DNA from: Acanthaster planci
Taxonomy: Eukaryota > Echinodermata > Asteroidea > Valvatida > Acanthasteridae
Direction: 5' to 3'
NCBI RefSeq assembly: GCF_001949145.1
Contig: NW_019091502.1
Span: 429,253 to 489,252, forward strand
Length of the DNA stretch: 60,000 nucleotides
Positions within the stretch are counted from its first letter, which is position 1; the number at the start of each line of letters is the position of its first letter. The translations under genes and the position numbers were made by a program. The notes under the pieces were generated by a model. It saw nothing but the letters and a program-made list of their open reading frames with translations, did not search any database and was not told the DNA's origin. Shown here in pieces: positions 47,199-57,300 of the stretch.

Positions 47199-49490
47199 TC
47201 AGGCCTGTGTGTTGTCATTCGGCAAACAATCATATTTAGATTGCACAAAGCTAAATCCTTCAGGTTAAATACTGCTCTGATCCCGGCTTACATGTACACA
47301 CGTGCACATGAGTACACGACGACCGTACATAGAACGCAAAGCCTACACTATCACTCGTAACTAGGTGCAACACTCAGCGCAGTTATTCCAACTCGTGGTT
47401 TCGTCGTATCTTTCCACAGGAGAAAACCGTAACTCCTTCCCCGTAAGGTTCACGCTGTACGCGCACTAGATGCTTTTACTAGGGATGACGCATCAATACA
47501 ACACATGCAGCGAGTCCGTGATCCATTTTATGTCCGTACAGGCCTTACAGACTGGCGAAAATTGCTCAGCACCGTGCAAGCATCTCACAACTCACTGATA
47601 AAAAACGAATGTTAATCATTAATCGCAATCGGAATCAACGAGAGCCTGTGCATTTTGCTTGTGTAACACTGGGAACGGAGGGCTCCTCTTGCGGCCAAAA
47701 ACTGGGAGGCGTAATATGGACGGAAAACTCTTTCACATCAGGTGGTTATGATGCCTGCCTGCTGTGCCATCTGTGGACGGACATGAATAACCCTCTTGTG
47801 ATGCAGATGAATGAGTTCGGTCATGCGCGACGCGTATATTGTGTCCCGCCGTACGAAGCTCTGTGTGTTAGGCACGCTTGCACATAAATGGATGAGGGGC
47901 AGGAAAGTCAGAAAGTCCGTTGACTTGGTATAGCTTAAATAAAAAAAAAGGCTGTTTTGGCAACTAACCCAACAACATGTTCATACTTTGTGCGTGTGCA
48001 CGTAGGCCTATCTGCAAGGCTATGGTGTACCCAACGTATCGTAACAATTGTCACTGCCCAATGCTAAATCGACAGCGAATAAAGAACTCGAATCCTCTTT
48101 GACCAGTGACCACTATTTTAAGATATACATGTACTTGTGCGTCACCGGCTCAGACTTTGACTTCATTTTATTGCATTTCTCGCCTAAACTGAGCAACCAT
48201 GTTTTGAATGAATAAATCTGAAGAAACTGTTTCTTTAACTCCGGGTGGAAAATTCCGGGGTGCCTTGCAAGAATGATTGTTCCGTTGGAGTAAAATATTT
48301 TCTAGGTTTTCATATCTCTGCAAAAATCACCGGTCAAAAGGGAGAAATGTCCCACGCATGCAGTCATGCAAGTCATGCTAGTCATACATCTTTCTCTTCC
48401 AAGACAATATGTCATAGGTCACCCAAAAGTAATCTGTATGTGTCAACAGCAAAGTCTAAAATGCAGTAAACTATCTTTAAGTACATGTAGGTCCGCCAGA
48501 GATATTATTTACTTCCTTGATTTTTGGTGTTTGTGAAAATTGAATAGGTAGTCTGTTGACCTTCCCGGAAGTTCCCAGACCTGTATTAGTGGTTCGATGA
48601 AGTGACCATGCTCATTTTCACTCAGACTACTGACGTGCTGGGTACTTTATCGTAACCCGGCCGTATTGCACAGAAACGTGTACAGGTCCCTCATACTTCT
48701 GACTTTTTAGGGTTAAGTGTGCAGTAATGTTCGCATGAATTCCTTTAACAAAAATGTCAAAGGAAAAAGAATGATTTTAAAAATCGTTGAAAGTTCATTA
48801 CAAACGAATATAAAACAAAGCACCAATTTACAATAATTTAAGTTACCAATTACTACATAAAAAGTTATCATAAGTATTTTAAAAATCCCAAAGTTCCTGA
48901 AATGTAATCTTATGGAAATTTATTGATGCCGTCAACTCCAGTCCCTTTGAATATCAGCAGAAACAATTGAAAGTGTTTGATATCCTTATAAACACTTAGC
49001 TATATTTTATGAAATTGCTTCCTCTCTGCAGATAAAAGTGTCTGTGATATAGTGTGATGTGATTTTGTTCAGGCTTTATGGCTAAAAAGTTTGACAGATT
49101 CATAAGAGCAATTTTCAATCAGTTTATTGACATTTCTGTTAATTTAATCTGCGGAAAAGGTGATTAATTAGGATAATATCTCTGCCTTTGCTCTATGCAG
49201 GAATGAAAGTGCACTTCTCGAGTGGCTTTGCATCTTCGACACAATGGTAGGGAAAATTGGAGCGGTCTGTCTGAGTCAACCCCCTCCCCCATAAAAAGAA
49301 AATCATTATCCATTCCGACACACTTTTTTACCCAAGCAAAACACTGATTAGCCCGGGCGAATCGCTAATCTGTCCGGCGAAACACTAATCTTCCCAGGCG
49401 AAATACTTATCCGCCCTGGCGAAATAGCAGTTCACTTTTTTCAGTCATGTCCTAAATACGCTTCTGTAGTACTGTTCGTAATCAACGCTG

Positions 49491-49790
49491 TACAGGGTGC
49501 AGTGTCCCAATTCATGGAACTTGAAGATTCTCCGCTGGGCTGGGGCACAAAAGTACCCCTACAGTTTCTTTCGAAAAGAGGGGTCTGTTTGGGCCAAGAA
49601 ATGATGGAATTGTGTCAGTTTGGCTCAGGATCATCTCTGTAGATTCAGGGGCACCCACCTGGGGGCAAAGCAGACAAAAATGGGATTGAAAATTAGTCAG
49701 AAGAGCCCCAGGAAGGTGAAAAATGGCCGCTGGGAAGACTTGGGAACATTCACTTTTTGGGGGGCGAGTTTGTTTTTGGCGGATCATTAA
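49491..49790 (-). repeat. dispersed repeat family C, copy 1 (reverse arm)
   Basis: Read in reverse it carries GATGATCCTGAGCCAAAC, GGCCCAAACAGACCCCTCTT and ACTGTAGGGGTACTTTTGTG in order. The copy at 50372-50634 on the + strand has the same blocks (for example GAGGGCCAAACAATCTCC, ACTGTGGGGGCACTTTTAA). I judge identity by eye at about two thirds. Translation of both arms gives matching short peptides, but only because the DNA is repeated. Confidence 0.65.
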
Positions 49791-50371
49791 AAACATTCAT
49801 TGAAAATTAAATGAAATCTAAAGGACCAAACAACATATTGTTTTTTGTTTGAGAGGCCTCAAAGACTTCAGTTGCCTGCCATGGGGCTCCAAACTTGGTT
49901 GATTTTACACTATTTCAGTGGAACTTGAATTGGTTCAGTGCACCCTACACTCGTTACTATTGGTTGATACCCACTATAGGTCACGTGATTTAGCGGGCGC
50001 AATCAGTTTATTCCCGCCAGTTTGTTGAAGGGCATTCTATTTATCCACTGCTTGTTTGGTGATGAAGAAGTGTGGAATTCGAAGTTATTTTCGAACCTTC
50101 CAATCACCAAATTGTATAAGATAGTATTTAAAATCGGAGGACAAATGCTACTGAAACAATGCACTGTTCTGATGTACGGTCGAGACAATTTTGAGCGCCT
50201 ATGGGTACAGTCCACTAATTCAAGCCCCATTGAAAACAGTGTAAAATCAGTACCGTTCAGGGCCCAATAGCATGCACGCCAACATCCCTGAGATTTCTGA
50301 AATACAAATGAAATTCTTGTCTGGTCATTTATCTTTCAGTTTCTTTTCAATTTTTTGTGGGTTAACCAATT

Positions 50372-50634
50372 GCATTCTTATTTATTCCCACAAAAGGNGG
50401 CAAACCCCAGTCAACTTTCTCGGACACTTAGGACCATTTTCAACAGTAGTTTTAGTCCTTCTGCTCTCATATGAAAACTCAAAGACCCAGGGAGTTGATC
50501 ATGGCAACAATTTACACAATCTCACCATTTTGAGGGCCAAACAATCTCCTTTTTCAAAAGATACTGTGGGGGCACTTTTAATGCTAATGAGCTCGTCAGA
50601 AATTCTCACTTGAATTAATGGTCTACACCCCTAT
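50372..50634 (+). repeat. dispersed repeat family C, copy 2 (forward arm)
   Basis: Forward partner of 49491-49790, making an inverted pair around a spacer of about 580 bp. It contains the only ambiguous base of the window (N at 50398). Confidence 0.65.
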
Positions 50635-50700
50635 GTGTTGTGAACAACGCCCTCTAGTGTAAGGTGGCATCCACCCTATGCATCCTTTTTTTTCAGTTCG

Positions 50701-50815
50701 GTTCCATGACCTGAAGATTCCCTGACGATTCTTAATAAAATCTTTGGTCAGGTATAAACCATGATTAAATATAGCTCATGGCACAACATTTCAGGGGTCA
50801 CTAGGAAAGCCCCGT
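50701..50815 (+). repeat. dispersed repeat family B, copy 2
   Basis: Contains AGATTCCCTGACGATTCTTA, AATCTTTGGTCAGGTATA and TTTCAGGGGTCA, matching the reverse complement of 24403-24519 in order. No coding frame. Confidence 0.7.
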
Positions 50816-51472
50816 TTTTGTCACGAACGTCATGCAAAAAAATAACTTCCGTGGTCTCGGCTGGAACCCTTTTCGTTTATTTATTTTATTCTCAGGGATA
50901 GGCCCATACTAAACACAATTCACAACAACACAAAATAAAGAAGAAATTATTTTTAAATTGAGACAGACAAAACATTTAACAGAATAACAAGCTGGCCCCG
51001 CTGGATTGCCACCCAAAACATATACATGTATTTCAGTAGATGCAGGAGTTGTCCATTTAATACGTCGGTCACTTTGCTTTGTGCAGTATTTACCGCCGTT
51101 AAAATACATCAATCATGACTGTCGACGTTTGTAAAGCATGTTTGACTTACATTCATTACATCACATACGTTATAACACTGCCGAAAATGTCCCACCAACA
51201 AAGATACTATCTGAATGTTATCAATGATGAGTTCGGTGTATTTGGGATGTATTCGGAAATCAGAGAACTTCCTTCTTTTTTGTCACGTGGCACTGAACCA
51301 TTGAATCGATAGGAAGTAATCAGATTCATCAGTCTGGTAACCAGACTAGTCTTCAAATTTGTTGTTTTATTTTAATGGCACTTTCAGCAACTCAGCCTAT
51401 ATTGTTTAATTATACACTTTATTAATCAGCATCACATTACGGAGTTGGGAAGAAGGTCCAGTTTTAGAGGCA

Positions 51473-51622
51473 GGAGGAAACCGGAGTACCCGGAGAAAAC
51501 CTGCGAGAGCGAGTATGGATTGGAAACCAAATGCACTTAAAGCCTGGGCCAAGCCGGGGGACTCCAACCCAGGCCTCATTGGTGAAAAGCGAGGAAAGAA
51601 CCGCTACGCTAACCCGCTCCCC
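51473..51622 (+). repeat. dispersed GGAGGAAACCGGAGTACC element
   Basis: GGAGGAAACCGGAGTACCCG at 51473, then GGAGAAAACCTGCGAGAGCG, and further on GGGACTCCAACCCAGGCCT and GCTACGCTAACCCGCTCC. This chain of words is, from memory, a recurrent interspersed sequence in marine invertebrate genomes. The GGGACTCCAACCC part looks like a degraded tRNA T-arm, so a SINE relation is possible. Boundaries are approximate. Confidence 0.5.
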
Positions 51623-51881
51623 TCAACTAGTGTTTTTTTTATTGCCACTGTCTGGTGTTTTGCCGGTCAGTATACCTCAAATCGCACACATGCCATACGA
51701 ACAGCAGCATGGAAATCTCGCAAATGATCATCTAGGATATTTGGTGGATAGTCTGACAAAACAAACAGTGAAAGTCTGACGGAAAAACTCAAAGAGACAT
51801 TTGCCACTGCCGAATCTCTCAACACATCGGACGCATCAGTATGTTACGCACATATCACCATCATTTATTCTGCGTGTATCT

Positions 51882-51921
51882 GACGATGATGTCGATGATG
51901 TCAATATCGATGTCGATGATG
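51882..51921. repeat. GATGATGTC tandem repeat
   Basis: Short tandem array of GATGATGTC/GATGTC units with point differences. Confidence 0.8.
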
Positions 51922-53360
51922 GTTCAATCTACGCAAAGAGAATTAACATCCAATCACTAATTTAAACTAAACTTGATAAGCAATAGTTAAGATTTGTATA
52001 ATTTAAATCGGATTACTTGTGGTAAGGTGTAAATTCTCGTACAACAATTTCCAATTCATTCATTATCATTGAAAGAGAATAAAGAACACTTACGACATTG
52101 ACCTTATCCAAGAACAAAAAGTGGCAAATTCCCTTATTCAACTTCGAAACTGCAGTAACTGACGCTGTAAATGACAAAGTGATTGTAGTACAACGGTGTA
52201 TATATGAGAGAAAACCCGGCTACCACAATTGAATTATAATATTCAATCTAATAAGTACTTGTAAAGGTATTTGGGTCAACTGGCTAGTGTCACCCGGGTC
52301 AGGTCTACGGAGGGCCATACAGAGGGTCGAAGGAAAATCTCGTACTGGCAAACCACATGTTGGTCCGTCAATTTCGTGCAAAGGGTTCTGCATATACAAT
52401 ATCTGTACTTGAATTGAGTTAAGTTGACAAACCCCACTCAGATGGAATTATTAAACAACAACAGCAACCAGACAATCTAACTTTACAGAAAGTATTCAGC
52501 ATACATCCTTCACTCCTAAAATAACATTACATAATCAAAGGTTTATAGATGATTACGTGCACCACACTTTGTGAATACGTTGAGAATAATAGTAATACAG
52601 GTCATGTGTTTAATGTAGGTTTACCAACCTGTGTTAGTTAAAAACAAAATGATACAAACACAGTTTAATTCAGTTCAGTTTAATTAATAAGGCAGACCCA
52701 TTAACATTTCTTTTAAATTGAATGCTCCCTTATGATCCTCATTTGAACATCAAAAATTGTCATTCGGTTTCGTTATTTGAGCAGTAATTTGTTGAATAAA
52801 TTGATTAAAATTTCAAATACTGTAGTTGTTTATTCGTTCGTTCCAATTCGTCTGATGCCTTTGACAAAGGTTGGTCACGACTTCTGTTTACTCAATCAGA
52901 AAATATTTCAACATTCTTCCATTTAAATTCGTTTCTTTGGCATAACATGCTTGTACTGATTCGTATTTGCAAATGTAAAAAATGAGTCTAGAAGGAATTA
53001 TATATAAATGCTTTGGGAAACGAAAACGTAGGAAAAATTAAGCTAGTGGTTATCGATCTTTACCATCGCGGAACGGAAGATTTTGCGTCAAAGAAAATGA
53101 AATAAAAAATAGAGAAGAAATGTTAGAAAATAAGTTTTCATGCTAATATGATAAACCTGCTTTTTTATTTGTGGCTTTATTTACTTTTCGTTGCGAACGG
53201 TCAGAATTATAGACAGAACTAAAAAAAGTAAATGGTATTTTCCGAATAGCGATACAACTATAGATATTCAAAATCCTTTGCATTTCGATAAATTTTAGTT
53301 TGATTACACCAGGTCAGTAGAAATTTAACTTTAGACTGGTTAAAAATGGAGAAACGAAAA

Positions 53361-53531
53361 GAGGGCGCAGTTTTCCTATAGCAATGGAGGCTCCTTTGGT
53401 CGGAACTGCACTTCGCTGGTTCACGAACGACTATGAAATTCACGCATTACGGTTGTGTCGCTACCAGCAAAATAAAAGCTCCCGACCAACATGGCTCTTT
53501 TAAACCGATGAGGGAATTCTTCTACCCAAGG
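53361..53531 (+). repeat. dispersed repeat family A, copy 2
   Basis: Shares GAGGGCGCAGTTTTCC, GGTCGGAACTGCACTTCG, GTCGCTACCA and ATGGCTCTTTTAAACCGA with 383-525. It carries about 25 extra bases after the TTCGCT block. Same orientation as copy 1, some 53 kb apart. Confidence 0.7.
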
Positions 53532-53952
53532 CGTTATAAATGAAAAAGAATGCCCTAAACGCACACTTGTTCGCACGAAAACGAATGTAATAATTTTGGA
53601 AACAGAACCCCAGTAAAAATAAAACAAGATCGAAACATGTGCACAAAGTTGAATATTCAGTCTTTTTACACCAACTACTGCACGTTTGCTGATTTTTGTT
53701 TTACGATAAGGTGATTATGTACATGTATATAATGATGTACATACAGCGTTTAACGAACATACTATAATTTTATATTATCCGACTGACTTACTTCTTTTAA
53801 ATTGGGAATAAATATACACCTCCGACGACCAAAATTGAAACCCATTACGGTAAATAATTGCGGTGGCCAAGACGCTCTTGAGCAGGTTGTACGCACGCGT
53901 TTATACAAGCCTCTTCGACCAATAGGATGTCACTCAAGCCTCAGGTTTACGG

Positions 53953-53958
53953 GTTTAA
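53953..53958 (-). terminator. candidate polyadenylation signal (ATTAAA) of the GPCR gene
   Basis: TTTAAT on the + strand is ATTAAA on the transcribed strand, 53 bases past the stop codon. Motif only; no canonical AATAAA was found within several hundred bases downstream. Confidence 0.25.
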
Positions 53959-54010
53959 TTACCCGCAGCAATTACATCTTTCCAGATGTACAGAACCTGG
54001 CTCTCTGAAG

Positions 54011-54310
54011 CTAGAAATCGGTGATTTTTGTTGCACTCTCCACGTGGCTCTGGTCCGTCACGGACACATGATACGGCCTGGTACCATGTATCGTGCCCGA
54101 CGTGTCGGACGCGTCCGGCAGGTAACGCCCGCAGCGCAACTTCCCCCACGCCCTCCACAAACCCAGCACGCGCCGATTGCAGACGAAAGCCAGGCAGACC
54201 AGCACCCCTTGGGTGGAGTTCAGGCCAATGAAGGGGTACCAGAAGAATTCGACGCCTGAGAAGGAGGCTACGAAGCCAAATATCCAGGTGAAGCCCATGA
54301 TTGCTGTTAA
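54011..54310 (-). CDS. GPCR exon: TM6-TM7 and cytoplasmic tail
   Basis: It starts LTAIMGFTWIFGFVASF (TM6), then FFWYPFIGLNSTQGVLVCLAF (TM7, with the class-typical LNSTQG), CNRRVLGLWRAW and a tail of about 45 residues ending ATKITDF-TAG. Acceptor CAACTGCACAG, phase 0. Confidence 0.9.
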   Translation of the reverse strand, partial: LTAIMGFTWIFGFVASFSGVEFFWYPFIGLNSTQGVLVCLAFVCNRRVLGLWRAWGKLRCGRYLPDASDTSGTIHGTRPYHVSVTDQSHVESATKITDF

Positions 54311-57300
54311 CTGTGCAGTTGAGGGAAGACAAAACTCGACTAATAAGACATTCTTTGTAGGAAGGAAAAATGAAATGAAAAATTAGGTCTTAGCTTAAGA
54401 AATAACATGCACGCCAATTTCCATGTACGCTAGTTCCAGTCGAAGGGTATTTGGACATTGCTATGGTCATTTTTGTCATGGCTTGTTGGCAAACGGTCTG
54501 TCGTATACCAGTTTATTTTGATTGGGAAATGGGTTTATAGTAGTTTGAATTTCAATGCAAAATCTTTCATCTTTTCAAACAGAATGCAAGTGCCATAGCG
54601 TTTTCAGGGCTCACTCTCTCACAGCCAAATGAAAAAAAAAATTAAGGGCGCGTGCGCAGCTTTTGTGAGGGGATTTTCAAACAATAAGAACTTTCAAGTA
54701 TATATTAGGGGACAGTGTAGAGTTACCTTCAAATACAGTACAAGATCAGTGCTGGACCTCTTAGCCGTCGAGCCGCTCTGTCCTTGGGTGATATTCATCC
54801 GCTTCGATATCGTACGCGTCCTCCTGACACCGGCCACAGTGAGAGAAAACAGGACTGCGTTGGAGCAGAGAATCGTAATAACCGGAAGGCCGAAAGACAG
54901 CAGGTTAGCCATGCCGTTCCCAACCCAGCACACATGCTCTGAGCCGTAGGTGACGTCAGCCTCCACGCAGCCGCAGAAGCTCAGGACCGCGACAGTGACG
55001 ACGATGAGCGTTGGCGCGCCCCAGGCGTAGAGGGCGTACACACCAAAGCGCCTAACGTTGGGGTCATATATTTTAGTGCCGATGCCAAAGGTGCGGTAAA
55101 TGTCGATGGCAAGCGTGTTCATCCAGAAGAAAGCAGCCAGCCAGAAGTAGTGGGAGCCAATGGCAAACATGGCACAGAGAGTACGAACATCCGTCCGGTC
55201 AAGGCCTACATTGCAATATAACAAAGCTTGAAATTATAATGTTTTGCACATTTAGATTAGACTGTGATAGTATAACAACATCTAGGAACCGTCCACGAAT
55301 CACCACTGATGGTGGGCTAGCTGGCAGCTTGCCACAAGCTCGCCGCTCAGCAGGCCTGGGAAGCTCTACGTACGTTCCCCATGATGGATAGGAGGAGATC
55401 AGTCAGTCGGTTGTTCGGCTGGTGGGTCGGTCATTCGGTCTGTTGTTCGGTCAATTAGTCAGTCAGTCAGTTTAACAACCGTTTCGGCTCCACACGGATG
55501 GGGACTCATTAATTAGATGCGTGCATCACTGGAAGACAACTTCTGCCAACCAAAATGGCATTTTGTGTCAACGCCCATTGCAGAAGGAACATGGACATCG
55601 TGGATGTGGCCCTCTGTCATTACATATTCGAAACAAATTTCTTGAGGGCGCCAAATGACTTCAATCTAATGCCGGTGGTACGCTTACTCTATTTCATTAT
55701 CGATACGTTTTAACAGCAAAGCGTAATATCAAGTATCAAAGTTTAAGATTTGACTTAGCCAAAACAATCGTCAAAAATCGGCAATAGGAGTTGGATTCCT
55801 TTGAAGTGAAAACCTTCACCACATAATGCGACGTATCACTTTGAATTTAGCAAATTTTGTATTTCTGAAGGAACTTCAACATTCTTTCAAACTTTCATGG
55901 GGCGCTACACGTTCTATCCAATGGCACCGGAGACTCTAAAACACTGTCGAAAAACAATTGTCAAGGACGTTCGCAAAGCACCATCGTAGCACTATGTCCC
56001 AGGGCACGTTCGACAAGCTTCCACGGGGAACCCCCGGCAACCTGGGTGGCCGTCTATGTGGTGTGTCAAACAAGCAAGATGGTGGGGCGCTTGGTCATAC
56101 GGAAACCGATTCTGTCCGGTAAGAGCTCGAATAAATTTTCCGAAATTACAGGTCAATAATAATAAACAAGTGAGAGAAAGTTGCTGCTGGTGCTGGAAAA
56201 ACGCATGTGTGAAAGGCTCAGGCTAGCGGCTGTTTCCATCTGCGTTAAGTCCAGCCACAGCCACTTCATTTGGACACAGCCGTACTCGACTTGGTAGACG
56301 GAAAAGGAAGACACGTAGAACGACGTCGTCATATGCATATTGTGCTCAGAAAGTGTACAGTACGTATTTTATGCGTCCTGAGCATAATATGCATGACGCA
56401 CGCCGTTCTGTGTGTCCTCCTTTTCCGTCTACCACTCGACTCACCTATAAGCATTGTCAGCTGGGCGAGAAAGAGTGCCACCACCAGACTCATGAGAGAG
56501 CGCCCTGCCGCGTTTCGGCGAAGAGTCGGGAACGCGATGTAGGTGGCGATCGTGACCACTACGCCGACGAGAGACAGGCTGCTGCCCACAACGGTGAGGA
56601 TGAAGTGGGCGGAGCTTGACATCTGCATAGGTGGGGCCACAGAGGGCGCCACGCGGTGAAAAAAGTTGCAGACCTCGACTTCTCCATTGGCCTTCATGTT
56701 GAACTCTCCACTGCGAAGCATTTGGTTATATGGCTTGAGTTTGATCGAATCCTTGAGAGCGCCTGTGATGACGTAATCGTCTTTAGAAAATGTCAATAGA
56801 GGGCACTCTACATCGACCTCCTTGCACGAATCATTCTGTAAGATTGTAAAGGATCCTGAGTGGTTGTCTAGAATGTAGGCAATTTTTGAGGTGGCGGTGG
56901 ATCCATTATTGGACTCAGTTTTATTCCAGGTTTGGTTTGAACGAGATGCACAGGAAGTGGAAATGACGAAATAGTCAAGTCGTATAGTAACATTGCCGAG
57001 GTTACTCGAAAGGCACCGCCCAGAAATTATTTCATTCCCGGCTATGAATTGGTCAACAGAGGTTGCCCCACTTTCGAACGAAACATTTACGTTACATGTG
57101 AATGTGCTGCCGGTTAAACAGTCCGAGTTAAAGTCCGAGGAATCTAATATGGCGGCATCTATTGCACACACTCTAACAATACTGGCGTTTCTGCAGATTT
57201 CGCCGTTTTGTTTGACCCCGATGATATCGGTAACTTCTTCTGCGACTCTGCAGGCTGAAATGTTTGACTGGTAATTTTTTGCAGTTTGGTGAACAATTGC

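Larger units (their letters stand above)
47199..54010. other. intergenic region between SLCO and GPCR genes
   Basis: The first few hundred bases should contain the SLCO 5'UTR and promoter, but no TATA box or clear upstream exon was identified. The remainder holds repeat families A, B and C, a dispersed GGAGGAAACC element, and short tandem repeats at 48356-48387 (AGTCATGCA units) and 51882-51921 (GATGATGTC units). One ambiguous base (N) is at 50398. No supported gene. Confidence 0.6.
55206..56444 (-). other. GPCR intron interrupting TM2
   Basis: 1.24 kb intron GTGAGT...ATGTAG. Its first 160 bases are a long inverted repeat (56284-56442), and it also has a GGTC/AGTC tandem stretch (55400-55472). 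Confidence 0.85.

Noticed and set aside
49512-50613. Two similar short proteins on opposite strands (49512-49796 minus, 50272-50613 plus)
   Set aside because: The similarity arises because the DNA is an inverted repeat pair; the frames differ in ends and one crosses the ambiguous base. Not genes.
53955-54332. 125-codon ORF overlapping the last GPCR exon
   Set aside because: Out-of-frame shadow; the TM6-TM7 frame in the same place continues the receptor in phase.
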